A DNA stretch of 64,000 nucleotides from Clostridiales bacterium UBA7001 (lineage in GTDB: Bacteria > Bacillota > Clostridia > TANB77 > CAG-508): NCBI GenBank assembly GCA_002449785.1, contig DJXP01000024.1, positions 16,028 to 80,027 on the forward strand. The letters are read 5' to 3'. The position numbers and the translations under genes were made by a program. Of this stretch, positions 8,982 through 18,678 are shown piece by piece. The notes below the pieces were generated by a model. It did no database searches, was not told where the DNA came from, and worked only from the letters and a program-made list of their open reading frames with translations. Position 1 is the stretch's first letter. Every line of letters begins with the position of its first letter.

Positions 8982-9521
8982 ATGAATATAACAATAACAG
9001 GTAAAGATTTAAAGGCAACAGATGCAATAAAAGATTATGTTGAGAAAAAATTATCAAGAGTTGAAAAATATTTTTCAGAAGGTGAGAAACTTGATGTTAA
9101 TGCAACTATAAAAAAAGAAAATTCTACCACTGAAATTGCAGAAATGTATGTTTCAGTTAAAGGAACTTCTTATAAAGCTGTTACAGAAGATAAAGATTTA
9201 TATGCAGCAATTGATAAAGATATAGATATTTTAGAAGGGCAAATAAGAAAAACAAAAGCTAAAAAAGAAAAAATGCAAAAAGATTCTTCAATTAAACAAA
9301 TGAACATAATGGGAGTTGAAGAACATCCAATTGAAAATGAGGTTATTAAATCATTATATTATGAGATAAAACCAATTTCTGTTGAAGATGCAAAACTAAA
9401 ATTAGATGAAAGAAAAGGAAATATATTTTATTCTTTTGTAAATGTAGATACAGGAAAAGTTAATATAATATATAAATTAAAAGATTCAAATAATTATGGA
9501 TTAGTAGAACCGGAAGCATAA
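8982..9521 (+). CDS. hpf: ribosome hibernation promoting factor, long form
   Basis: The 179-residue product has the N-terminal YfiA/HPF domain (ITGKDLKATDAIKDYVEKKL) and the C-terminal dimerisation domain (VEDAKLKLDERKGNIFYSFVN) that together define long HPF. Long HPF joins two 70S ribosomes into inactive 100S dimers in resting cells or spores. ATG 8982 has GGAGTG at the correct distance; an in-frame TTG at 8949 has no ribosome-binding site. It has its own promoter at 8877-8905. Confidence 0.95.
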   Translation: MNITITGKDLKATDAIKDYVEKKLSRVEKYFSEGEKLDVNATIKKENSTTEIAEMYVSVKGTSYKAVTEDKDLYAAIDKDIDILEGQIRKTKAKKEKMQKDSSIKQMNIMGVEEHPIENEVIKSLYYEIKPISVEDAKLKLDERKGNIFYSFVNVDTGKVNIIYKLKDSNNYGLVEPEA

Positions 9522-9635
9522 TTGACTGAAAGTTTCCAAAATTTTCTTGTTTAAAATTTTAAAATTTACGCATTATATATATTGAAATTGATAAATTATT
9601 TTATTTATCTTTTTCTAAATAATGCGGAGGTGAAT

Positions 9636-9839
9636 ATGATGGCAAGAAGTAATAAAAAAGTTGTTCCAGAAGCTATGGATTCATTAGAAAGATTTAAATA
9701 TGAAGTAGCTAATGAAGTAGGTGTTAACTTAAAAAATGGTTATAACGGAAATATATCTGCAAGAGATGCAGGTAAAATCGGTGGTAATATGGTTAGAAAG
9801 TTAATAGAACAAGCTGAAAATCAAATGACTAATAAATAG
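9636..9839 (+). CDS. alpha/beta-type small acid-soluble spore protein
   Basis: This 67-residue spore DNA-binding protein saturates the chromosome and gives UV resistance. The family core is clear: FKYEVANEVGVNLKNGYNG and ISARDAGKIGGNMVRKLIE, including the Glu-Val germination protease site region. It starts at ATG 9636 (or 9639) behind GGAGGTG. A CATTATA sequence at 9571-9577 could be a sigma-G -10 element, but I see no convincing -35. A terminator follows at 9849-9876, making the gene monocistronic, which is usual for SASPs. Confidence 0.95.
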   Translation: MMARSNKKVVPEAMDSLERFKYEVANEVGVNLKNGYNGNISARDAGKIGGNMVRKLIEQAENQMTNK

Positions 9840-9848
9840 TTGAATAAA

Positions 9849-9876
9849 GGGGCTTTAAATAAAAGCCTCTTTTTAT
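9849..9876 (+). terminator. terminator of the SASP gene
   Basis: An 8-bp stem (9849-9856 with 9862-9869, one G-U pair) is followed by a T-rich run. Confidence 0.8.
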
Positions 9877-9911
9877 TTGTATTGTTTATATTATAAAACA
9901 GCTAAAAAATG

Positions 9912-9939
9912 TTGTCAAAAAATAGTTTAATGATATAAT
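9912..9939 (+). promoter_or_regulatory. sigma-A-type promoter of the HAD gene
   Basis: TTGTCA (9912-9917), a 16-base spacer and TATAAT (9934-9939) lie about 48 bases upstream of the HAD ATG. Confidence 0.7.
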
Positions 9940-9987
9940 GTGAAAGAAGAAAAAAGAAGAAAAATATAAAAGTAGGAGAATAGAATT

Positions 9988-10867
9988 ATGTATAAATTAG
10001 TAGCAATAGATTTAGATGGTACTTTATTAAATTCATATGGAGAAGTTTCACAAAATACTAGAAAAGCTTTACTTGAAGCTAAAGAAAATGGCACTGAGAT
10101 AGTTTTAGCCTCACGGAAGGCCAATTAGTTCGACAGAAAATTTGGCAGTTGAACTTGGAGTTGATAATTATTTGATTTCGGGAAATGGCTCTGCAGTTTT
10201 TGATATAAAAAAACAAGAAATTATATATGATAGATTTTTAACTAAAAAACAAGTCCTTGAAATCGCAGATATTTGCGAACAAAACAGTTTTTTTTATAAT
10301 GTATATACTGAAGATGAAGTAATAGCGAGCTCACTTAATTATAATGTTTTGTTTTATCATAAAGAAAACCTAAAGAAAGTTGAGGAAAAAAGAACGCATA
10401 TAAATGTTGTTCAAAATATAAAAGAATATATAGAACAATCTGGGAAGGAAAAATTTTTAAAAATAACAGTTTGTGATGAATCACAATTTATATTTAATAG
10501 TATAATGAGAAGATTAAAAGGAATTGATGGTATAGATTTGTTGGAAGTAGAATATATGTCTAGAAAAAAAATTAAATCAGGAACAGAAGATGTAGATATT
10601 CAATATTATTATACAGAAATAACAAATAAAAATGTTAATAAATGGTCTGCAATAGAGTATTTATTGGAAAAACTTAAAATAGAACCAAATGAAGTTATGG
10701 CAATAGGAGATAATATGAATGATAAAGAAATGATAAAAGAGTCAGGTTTAGGAGTTGTAATGGGAAATAGCAATCCTCATATGAAGGAAATAGCAGATGA
10801 AATTGTTGCTGATAATAATTCAGAAGGAGTTTTAGAAGCAATAAATAAATTTGTTTTAAATAGATGA
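9988..10867 (+). CDS. Cof-type HAD phosphatase, read through a CGG +1 shift
   Basis: This HAD-superfamily phosphatase of the Cof/IIB group has motif I LVAIDLDGTLLNS (catalytic Asp near residue 8), motif II as SGRPISST, and motif IV GDNMNDKEMI followed by GVVMGNSNP. It is split into two frames. From ATG 9988 the first 42 codons end in an in-frame CGG at 10114, and the zero frame stops at 10126. Skipping the single C gives Gly43 and restores the SGRP motif with about 250 further codons (292 aa total). Such enzymes typically hydrolyse sugar phosphates or flavin phosphates; the substrate is unknown. Both halves look conserved, so decay is unlikely. Confidence 0.85.
10114..10117 (+). other. CGG-A recoding site 1 (HAD phosphatase)
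   Basis: In-frame CGG after TCA. Reading GGA after a +1 shift gives the Gly of the HAD SGR motif. The zero frame terminates at TAG four codons later. Confidence 0.7.
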
Positions 10868-10938
10868 ATGTAACAAAAAAATTACAGGAAAAATAAGTTT
10901 TTATTACAAAAAGCTATTTTATTGATTTTAAATATTTA

Positions 10939-10967
10939 TTGTTGTAAAATAAAATAAATGATATAAA
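10939..10967 (+). promoter_or_regulatory. sigma-A-type promoter of the pilus locus
   Basis: TTGTTG (10939-10944), a 17-base spacer and TATAAA (10962-10967) lie upstream of the CpaB-like gene, the first gene of the cluster. The ribosome-binding site GGGAGGAAC follows. Confidence 0.6.
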
Positions 10968-11013
10968 AATATGTCAAAAAATAAATGTTTTGTAACAAAG
11001 GGAGGAACTTAAA

Positions 11014-11994
11014 ATGGCAATGAATCCAATGCAAAGAAGAGCAAGAAATTCTTTTTTAATAGGCTTATTGGTAGCAACAATTATAGCTGCGGTAGTGGTT
11101 ATGTTTTTAATTAAGAGAATAAATGTATTAAATGAAAATATATCAGCTTTACAAAAATTACAAAAAGATTATCTTGTTGCTTCAGATAACTTAGAATCTG
11201 GACAAGTAGTTACATTTGAGGGTAATTTTTCAACAACTAAAGTACAAACAACAGTTGATCCAACACAAGTTGTATCAAGTGATGATTTTGAATTTCATGA
11301 TAAAAATGGTGAAGTTATAGAAAAAGTAGATAAAGATGGTAATCCTTTAGCTAAACAAATGATAATGAAAATTGATGTTCCAGCAGGAACAATAGTAACA
11401 AAAGATATGATAGAAGAGTATGACGATCAAACAACAGATACAGATAGAATTAGAGAATTTAGTATGGTATCATTGCCATCTCAACTAAAAAATGGCGATT
11501 ACATAGATATTAGATTGTCAATACCAAATGGACAAGATTACATTGTTTTATCAAAGAAAAGAGTGTTAGGAACTAATGCAACAACAATTTGGCTTAAATT
11601 AAATGAGTTAGAAATTGAACTTATGAATAGCGCAATTGTTGAAAATTATACAATGACAGGCTCTAGACTATATGCTTTAGAATATGTTGAACCAGGAATG
11701 CAAAAAGATTCAACAGCAACATATGTTGCTAGTGAAGCAACTCTTGCATTAATGGCTACAAATCCAAATATTGTTGAAGAAGTTTATACAAAATATTCAA
11801 ATGATATTTGGAACAATCTTGAATCTAGAGCAAAATACATACAACCAGAAGTTGAAAAGAATAAAGATAATCAAAGTTCTTTAGTAAGTTCTGGAAATGC
11901 TTCTGAAGAAGAGTCAATAAGAGCTGCAAGACAAAGTTATGTAGATTCTTTAGAAGGTTCTGGAAGTGTAGGATATACTGAAGATAATCAGTAA
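11014..11994 (+). CDS. CpaB/RcpC-like SAF-domain pilus assembly protein
   Basis: The 326-residue protein has an N-terminal membrane anchor (about residues 14-35) and a short coiled segment. A SAF-like region follows in which DVPAGTIVTKDMIEE and VSLPSQLKNGDYIDIRLSIP are the recognisable boxes. This layout is that of CpaB/RcpC, the periplasmic or wall-side component of Tad pili. A Ser/Asn-rich tail ends the protein. It is the first gene of a co-directional cluster with ATPase and platform genes, which supports the assignment. It might also belong to a Tad-like secretion apparatus without pili. Confidence 0.75.
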   Translation: MAMNPMQRRARNSFLIGLLVATIIAAVVVMFLIKRINVLNENISALQKLQKDYLVASDNLESGQVVTFEGNFSTTKVQTTVDPTQVVSSDDFEFHDKNGEVIEKVDKDGNPLAKQMIMKIDVPAGTIVTKDMIEEYDDQTTDTDRIREFSMVSLPSQLKNGDYIDIRLSIPNGQDYIVLSKKRVLGTNATTIWLKLNELEIELMNSAIVENYTMTGSRLYALEYVEPGMQKDSTATYVASEATLALMATNPNIVEEVYTKYSNDIWNNLESRAKYIQPEVEKNKDNQSSLVSSGNASEEESIRAARQSYVDSLEGSGSVGYTEDNQ

Positions 11995-12015
11995 TAATAT
12001 TATTTGGGGGATATT

Positions 12016-12708
12016 ATGGAAAAAATTGCTTTTATAGGTAGTTATGACAAAACAGACATGATAACTTATGTCGCAAGACTATTAACTATTATGGGAAAAA
12101 ATGTTTTAATAATAGATAGTACAGCATTACAAAAAACCAGATATATCATACCAACTATGCAAGCTGAAAAACAATATATTACAACTTTCGATAGGATTGA
12201 CATAGCTATAGGATTTGAAAATATTGAGCAAATAAAAGATTATAAGAAAAATGAAGAAAACAGTGATTTTAATTATGATTACATTATTGTAGATATTGAT
12301 TCATATAGAGGTTATCATAATTTTAATATAAAAACAGAAGATAAAAAATTTTTTGTTACATCATTTGATATATATTGTTTAAGACGAGGACTTCAAGTTT
12401 TTAGAAAACTTGAAAGTGTTACTCCTGTAACAAAAGTATTATTTACAAAAGATATGTTAGCAGCAGAAGATGAGTATTTAAACTACATTTCAAGAGGATT
12501 AAAAATAAAATGGAGTAGTGATATTATTTATTTTCCTTTTGAAGGTGGAGATCAAAGTACTATTTTTGCTAACCAAAGAACAGGAAAGATACGTATCAAG
12601 GGGTTAAGTTCTCAATATATTGATGGTGTAACATATATAGTTGGTGAAATATCTAATGAAAAACCTGGTGCTATAAGAAAAGCACTAAAAATATTAGAAA
12701 GAAATTAA
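12016..12708 (+). CDS. CpaE/ParA-like P-loop protein with a divergent Walker A
   Basis: The 230-residue soluble protein starts at ATG 12016 behind GGGGGAT. The N-terminus IAFIGSYDKTDMITYVARLL followed by VLIIDST, and later YIIVDIDS, follows the layout of MinD/ParA-like proteins. The Walker A loop, however, is reduced to GSYDKTD instead of KGGxGKT. In Tad systems the CpaE protein positions the machine at the cell envelope. Its place between CpaB-like and a second P-loop-like gene supports such a role. ATP hydrolysis is doubtful. Confidence 0.6.
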   Translation: MEKIAFIGSYDKTDMITYVARLLTIMGKNVLIIDSTALQKTRYIIPTMQAEKQYITTFDRIDIAIGFENIEQIKDYKKNEENSDFNYDYIIVDIDSYRGYHNFNIKTEDKKFFVTSFDIYCLRRGLQVFRKLESVTPVTKVLFTKDMLAAEDEYLNYISRGLKIKWSSDIIYFPFEGGDQSTIFANQRTGKIRIKGLSSQYIDGVTYIVGEISNEKPGAIRKALKILERN

Positions 12709-12723
12709 TTCTGGAGGATACAA

Positions 12724-13569
12724 ATGGCAGTAATAGGTTTTTGGGGTGGAGATACAAAAGAATCAGGACAAACTCTATCTGCAACAGCAATTGCAACTTA
12801 TATGTGTGTTGAACATAATTTAAGAACTTTATTAGTTGATGCAACATTTCATGATGATACTATGGAAAGATGTTTCTGGAGAGTGGGGAATGATAGTAAA
12901 AGCACAGTTGCAATGCTAAATAAGGGTAAGATAGACATCTCTTCTGGTGCAGAAGGTTTAGTAAGTGCAATAGCTAGTAATAAAACAACACCAGAGATAA
13001 TAACAAACTTTACTCGTGTTGTTTTTAAAAATAGATTAGATGTTTTGTGTGGATTAAAGACAAATGTTCCAACCGAGTTTACAAAATCGTTAATGTTATA
13101 TAAAGATTTATTATTATTCGCAAATAAATATTATGATTTAGTATTTATAGATTTGGAGAAGACTTTAAGTAAAGAAACAACAAGAGTTTTACTTGAAAAT
13201 TGTCATGTTATTGTTTACTCTTTTTCTCCAAATTTAAGACAAATAAGCACATATTTAACAGATATGAGAAAGAATAGTGATATATTAAAACCAGAAAAGG
13301 TTATACCACTTTTATCAAAGGCAGATGATAAATCAAAATATAATCAAAAAAATGTTACAAGATTTATAAAAAATAAAAAAGAAGTGGCTGCAGTTCCATA
13401 TAGTCCTATTTTTATGGAAGCTGCATCTGAAGCTGGTGTTGCAAACTTCTATTTGCAAGCTAGATTATCTGCTGCAACAAGTGCTAGAAATTCATTATTC
13501 TTAAAGTCAGTAGATAATACATGTAAAACCATAAACAAAAAATTAGAAGAACTAAAATTTATAGTTTAA
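12724..13569 (+). CDS. CpaE/MinD-like protein with a degenerate P-loop
   Basis: The 281-residue soluble protein has IGFWGGDTKESGQTLSA at the N-terminus, where a MinD/ParA protein would have KGGxGKT. The key Lys before Thr is replaced by Gln (SGQT). The following LLVDATFHDD, YDLVFIDLEKT and VIPLLSKAD elements fit the rest of the fold. A GGAGG ribosome-binding site lies just upstream. It probably acts as a structural or regulatory partner of the CpaF-like ATPase encoded next. The substitution suggests it binds nucleotide weakly or not at all. Confidence 0.65.
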   Translation: MAVIGFWGGDTKESGQTLSATAIATYMCVEHNLRTLLVDATFHDDTMERCFWRVGNDSKSTVAMLNKGKIDISSGAEGLVSAIASNKTTPEIITNFTRVVFKNRLDVLCGLKTNVPTEFTKSLMLYKDLLLFANKYYDLVFIDLEKTLSKETTRVLLENCHVIVYSFSPNLRQISTYLTDMRKNSDILKPEKVIPLLSKADDKSKYNQKNVTRFIKNKKEVAAVPYSPIFMEAASEAGVANFYLQARLSAATSARNSLFLKSVDNTCKTINKKLEELKFIV

Positions 13570-13598
13570 GTTACTTTAAGTGGGAGGAGTCATCTATA

Positions 13599-15702
13599 AT
13601 GAATGGTATTGCGAATTTAGCATTAATTTTTGTCGTAATAGTTATAGTAGGTTATTTAATAGCTAGAACTATTAAGAAAAATAAAAATGAAGTAGTTGAA
13701 AATGCTGAAGTTGATGATAAAACATTTACTCTTGATAAAATGGTTAAATTTGTTAAGCAAAGACTTGATGAAATAACAAAAATCAACCTTTATGATATTG
13801 GTTTATCTGAAGAAGAGTTAAAAAGAAGAAGAGCAAAAAAATATGAATTAAAAAAGGCATTAAAAGGTTGTACATATGGAGATGTTAATGATAAGAAATA
13901 TGTTAAAGAATTAATATATGACTTATTATCAAAAGAATATGGAGTTGATGAAACAAATATTTCAAAAGCTATACCATTTGATACACCTTCACTTTTAACT
14001 TCTCAAGATAAATTTGATATTATAATTCATGAGTATAAAAAAAGTTTTTCATATGAAGCATTATCTGAACTTATAAAAAAATATAATTTAGATGATTTAA
14101 AATACATAGAAGGTGAGTCTAAACCATGTTATGTTATAACAAAAGAAGAAATAGATGACATTTATGAAAAAGAAAATTTTGCTTTAGACTTTACTGATAA
14201 ACTTGAAGTTGTTGTTCAAAGAATATATCAAAAATATAAAGGATATAGTAGTATTGATGAAATTAGAGATATGAATATAGATGGTGTATCTGGTGGTACA
14301 TCAGGACTTCCTGAGAGTTTCTTAAGTCAGGTTGCACAAACTGATAGTGATTATTTAAAACAAGCAATGGAATCAAAAATTCCTAGAGCATGTGATGCTA
14401 TATGGATATTCTTCCATGGTAAATCAATTCGTTTAGCATTTTTATCTTTCGGAACTGAAGCAGAACTTAAAAGAGTATGTCAAAATATATATAAATATAA
14501 TAATCCAGGACAATTGTCTGATACAAATGGATATAAAATCAATGAAATGAAAGATGGTTCTCGTGTCGTTGTTGTTAGACCAAGCATGTGCGAAACTTGG
14601 GCATTCTTCGTAAGAAAGTTCGACGTTAAGAGAGCAACATTAGAGCAAATAGTGCTATTTGATGGAAAAGAAGAGACAATTGAATTATTAAAATTTCTTG
14701 TTAAAGGTGCAAGAATTATTTCTCTAACTGGTGAGCAAGGTTGCCGGAAAAACAACAATGCTTATGGCAATGATTGAAAATATATATGAAACAATGAACC
14801 TTCGTATTACAGAAACTGCATTCGAGCTTCACTTAAGAAAAATTTATCCAACAAGAAACATTGTTTCAATGCGTGAGACTGAAACAATTTCTGGACAAGA
14901 CTGTTTGGACGTTCAAAAGAAAACTGACGGTTCTGTTAATATCATCGGTGAGGTTGCAACAGACCCTGTTGCATCTTGGATGATTCAGTCTGCACAGGTT
15001 GCATCTAAGTTTACATTATTTACTCACCACGCTAAAACATTTCCAGATTTAGTTACAGCACTTCGTAACTCTATGTTAAGAGCTGGTGTTTTCAAAAATG
15101 AACAAACAGCAGCTGAGCAGGTTGTACAAGTTTTAAACTTTGATATTCACTTAGTTAAAGACTTTAGAGGAAGACGTTATATTGAAAGAATTACTGAATG
15201 TATTCCAGTTGAAGAAAAAAATGAATATACATTTGATCATAGAAAAGAAAAAACATTAGAAGGAAAATTTGATAAATTCTTCGATAATGCTACAATATAT
15301 TTTACAAAATCAACTAATAGAGAATTATATAAATATAGAAATGTTTTAGAATTTGTTGATGATTCATATGTTTTAACAAATCCTATTACACCTGCAAATA
15401 TAAAGGGTATGAGAGAAAATATGAACGATACAGATGTTGCGTTATTTGATGCATTTCTAGAGAGAAACTGGGGAATTAAACCTCCAAAACCACCTAAATA
15501 TGATGCTAATGGAAATGAAATTAAACCAACAGATGGAAAAGATGCTAGTAGCGAATCAAATAACTCATCTAATGAACCTGTAAGAAAAGTTCCAAGAATG
15601 CAAGATTCAGGGGGGCATGTTCAAACAAATTTAAACAAAAAAAATATACAAAGAAATATGAATGATAAGAGAAATGGTAATAGACCAGAATTTAAAAATT
15701 AG
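13599..15702 (+). CDS. CpaF/VirB11-like secretion ATPase, read through a CGG +1 shift
   Basis: This hexameric motor ATPase would power pilus assembly or secretion. It has an N-terminal hydrophobic segment (residues 5-22), a long helical N-domain and then the motor domain. Walker A is GEQGCGKTT, a Walker B-like strand with catalytic Glu follows (VNIIGEVATD), and the His-box region is FTLFTHHAKT. The frame is broken by an in-frame CGG at 14745; the zero frame stops at 14775. Skipping one C supplies Gly383, the invariant P-loop glycine before Lys, and gives 700 residues. The stretch 14550-15190 is richer in GC and in CAC/TTC/GAC codons than its surroundings. Confidence 0.85.
14745..14748 (+). 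other. CGG-A recoding site 2 (CpaF-like Walker A)
   Basis: In-frame CGG after TGC. Reading GGA after a +1 shift gives the invariant Gly of GxxGxGKT. The zero frame ends at TGA nine codons later. Confidence 0.75.
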
Positions 15703-15738
15703 TTTTAAATTGTTAATAATAAAAGAAGGAGAAAATAT

Positions 15739-17811
15739 ATGTCACCAGAGGTAATTAAATACTTCATTTTCGGTGTATTTGGAGTTTTTGGAATAATAGT
15801 ATTAGCTTATTTAGTTATAAGTAAGAAAATGCAGTCAAAAGAAACTAAATATGTAGCACAACTTGTAGAAGGTACAAAAAAATCTTCATTTAATCTTGAT
15901 ATATTCTATCAAAAGTTTTATATAAGATGTATAAGTTTACCTATTTTAAGAAGATATGCTCTTAAACTTAGAAGAAGACTAGAAATAATAAACTTAGAAG
16001 ATGAATATATTACAAGAAAGCAAGTTGCACAAATTATGCTTAAAGCGGTAATTGTTGTTGTTCCTGTTACAGCTCTTGTAATATTAATGACAAAAAATAG
16101 TTTAATGCTTATGAGTGCATTACTTCTATTTGAAATATTTTTTATTGAGTCATTACTAGAAGGTATGGTTGATGGAATTGATAATAAGCTTTTAAGAGAA
16201 CAATTAGATTACTTTGCTGAAATAAGACATGCTTATCATGAATATAACATGGTTGAAGAAGCAATTTATGAAGTTTCACAAAGTGATGAAAATGAAGTTT
16301 CTAGACAATCTGAAAAAATATATGAAATTTTAATCTCAGATGATCCTGAAACAGAACTTGAGAAGTATTATGATATTGCGCCTAATAGCTATTTAAAAGA
16401 ATTTGCGGGTATTTCATATTTAACAAAAGAATTTGGTGATAGAAAAGATAAAGATGGTGCATCTTTGTATTTAAAAAATTTAAATAATATTACACAAGAG
16501 ATGCAAATTGAAATATTAAAAAGAGATAAATTAGATTACGTTTTCCAAAGTTTATCTATGATTGCTGCACTTCCAATCTTATTTATTGATGCAATTAAAG
16601 GATGGGCAATTGGCCAGTTCGCATTTACAAGACAATTTTATAATGGAACAATGGGATTTTACGTACAAGTTGGTCTTATTATGCTTACATTTTTATCATA
16701 TGTCCTTGTTAGAAAATTAAAAGATAATGGTAGTGTTAATACTGCTAAAAATATGGAAAATCCTTGGCAAGCAAAACTTTATAAAAATAAATTAGCAAAA
16801 AAATTTGTTAATTTATTTATTCCAAAAAAAGGAACAAAAGAATATAGAAAAATTATACAACTATTAAAGGATTCTGCATCAAAATTAAAAACAGAATGGC
16901 TATACATAAATAGATTATGTGCTGCTGTTGTAGGTTTTCTTGCTGCTGTTTTTGTTTTATTTGCTGCACATCAAATGGCAATTAATTATCAGTTTACAGA
17001 GCCTACAGCTGATTATAACTTACTGGGTAATATGTCTGAATCTCAAGAAAGAAAAGCCATGGAAACAACCGAGAAGGATAATGTTTTCTTAAAAAAATAT
17101 CAATATAAAGATGTTACTAAAGATGAACTTAGAAAAGAAATAGCTGAATCTGATGAATATGGTTCAAGTAATGAAAATGAATTAGATACAATTACAGATA
17201 GAATTTGGGAAAAACTTCAAATTGTTAAATCTGAATACATTAAATGGTTTGAAATACTTGTAGCATGTGTTGTTATGGTAATTGCTTATAATATTCCTGT
17301 TTGGCTACTTATTTTCCAAAAGATAATGAGACAAATGGATATGGAAAATGAAGTTATGCAATTCCAAACAATTATACTTATGCTTATGAAAATTGAAAGA
17401 GTTAATGTTGAGATGATTTTAGAATGGCTTGAAAGATATGCAAATATTTTCAAAGAACCAATTAGTAGATGCGTTAATAACTATGAAAGTGGTCCTTGGG
17501 AAGCATTAGAAGAGCTAAAAAATGAAATTTCATTTCAACAATTAATAAGAATTGTTGAAAGTCTTCAAGCAGCTGTTGAGCAAATTCCTATTAGAGAAGC
17601 TTTTGACGAGTTAGATACAGAAAGAGCATATCATCAAGAAAAAAGAAAAGAATCTAATGAAAGAACAATAGCAAGAAAATCTAGAATAGGACAAGTTATT
17701 GGTTTTGCTCCAATGGTTGTACTTTTTGTAGGATATTTGATTATACCATTATGTTTAATAGGTATGACAAGTATGACATCAGCATTCTCAACGATGTCTA
17801 GTATGCAATAG
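15739..17811 (+). CDS. TadB/TadC-like inner membrane platform protein (690 aa)
   Basis: This large membrane protein has an N-terminal helix and then paired hydrophobic segments near residues 100-135, 270-330, 390-415 and 505-535, with a C-terminal pair near 650-685. Two long soluble helical stretches lie between them. The last, which includes MRQMDMENEVMQFQTIILML and LESLQAAVEQIP-like heptads before an RKSRIGQVIG turn, has the pattern of type II secretion F (T2SF) domains. At 690 residues it looks like a fusion of the TadB and TadC halves. It directly follows the ATPase gene, as platform proteins normally do. Confidence 0.7.
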   Translation: MSPEVIKYFIFGVFGVFGIIVLAYLVISKKMQSKETKYVAQLVEGTKKSSFNLDIFYQKFYIRCISLPILRRYALKLRRRLEIINLEDEYITRKQVAQIMLKAVIVVVPVTALVILMTKNSLMLMSALLLFEIFFIESLLEGMVDGIDNKLLREQLDYFAEIRHAYHEYNMVEEAIYEVSQSDENEVSRQSEKIYEILISDDPETELEKYYDIAPNSYLKEFAGISYLTKEFGDRKDKDGASLYLKNLNNITQEMQIEILKRDKLDYVFQSLSMIAALPILFIDAIKGWAIGQFAFTRQFYNGTMGFYVQVGLIMLTFLSYVLVRKLKDNGSVNTAKNMENPWQAKLYKNKLAKKFVNLFIPKKGTKEYRKIIQLLKDSASKLKTEWLYINRLCAAVVGFLAAVFVLFAAHQMAINYQFTEPTADYNLLGNMSESQERKAMETTEKDNVFLKKYQYKDVTKDELRKEIAESDEYGSSNENELDTITDRIWEKLQIVKSEYIKWFEILVACVVMVIAYNIPVWLLIFQKIMRQMDMENEVMQFQTIILMLMKIERVNVEMILEWLERYANIFKEPISRCVNNYESGPWEALEELKNEISFQQLIRIVESLQAAVEQIPIREAFDELDTERAYHQEKRKESNERTIARKSRIGQVIGFAPMVVLFVGYLIIPLCLIGMTSMTSAFSTMSSMQ

Positions 17812-17837
17812 TTTAATATTTAAGAAATGGAGAAATT

Positions 17838-18656
17838 ATGGAAAATGCTGCAAAAGCTTTAGAAATTGCTGCAGGAGTTTTAATTGGTGTTCTCTTGATG
17901 GCATTAATTGTATATTTCTTTAAAAGTGCTGGAGAGTGGCCTCAGCAAGAAGAAGATATGGCTTCTGTTGAGCAAGTAGCAAAATTTAACTTAGAGTATG
18001 AAGTATACAACAAAAAAGGAATGTATGGTGTTGATGTAATTTCTTGTTTAAATAAAGCAAAAGATAATAATGATAAATACTTTGGTGATCAATCTAAACT
18101 TGGTTTTTTAACTGAAGGTAGACATCCAAAAGAATATGTAATAGATGTTTTTGTAAAATTAAAGGATTCAAAATTATATGAAAGCATAGAAGTTAAATAT
18201 ATTGATGATGAATCAAAAAAAGAAAAAGTTTATTTATTAGGAAATACAGATTTAAATAATGTTCAATTGAGTAGTGTATTTACAAATGTTGAGTATGATG
18301 GTAAGTATACCAATTTTAGTTCTAATATAAGCTTAAGTGATGCAATAGATATATCTAAGAATTCGAATAAATTTATTAATTTAGGTACTCCAGGTTCAGA
18401 TGGATATTATTCATTACTAAATGATGATAGGTCAGATTATAATACTTCAAGTGGTATTTATCCTTTGTTAAAATTTGCAAGTGATAATATGAAAATTACT
18501 GTTAGAAATACTGATTCAAATACTATAAGTATATGGAGTTCATGCACTTGGACAACTGCGTTATATAATTTAAAAACAAAAAGGTTTAAGTGTGATGAAC
18601 TAAAATATAATGAAAAAACAGGAAGAATTAATGCAATATACTTTTCAGAAATTTAA
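17838..18656 (+). CDS. pilin-like membrane-anchored subunit 1 (272 aa)
   Basis: The protein starts MENAAKALEIAAGVLIG, followed by one hydrophobic helix (residues 10-30) and a polar ectodomain. The near-identical start MENA(A/S)KAL is shared with the products at 18679 and 19907. The ectodomain contains FNLEYEVYNKKGMYGVDVI and ends with CDELKYNEKTGRINAIYF, both echoed in neighbouring genes. There is no classical prepilin Gly-Phe-Thr-Leu-Glu cleavage box. I infer a pilin or pseudopilin role from the helix-plus-ectodomain plan and from the motor and platform genes just upstream. Confidence 0.65.
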   Translation: MENAAKALEIAAGVLIGVLLMALIVYFFKSAGEWPQQEEDMASVEQVAKFNLEYEVYNKKGMYGVDVISCLNKAKDNNDKYFGDQSKLGFLTEGRHPKEYVIDVFVKLKDSKLYESIEVKYIDDESKKEKVYLLGNTDLNNVQLSSVFTNVEYDGKYTNFSSNISLSDAIDISKNSNKFINLGTPGSDGYYSLLNDDRSDYNTSSGIYPLLKFASDNMKITVRNTDSNTISIWSSCTWTTALYNLKTKRFKCDELKYNEKTGRINAIYFSEI

Positions 18657-18678
18657 TACATAAATTAGGAGTAATTTT

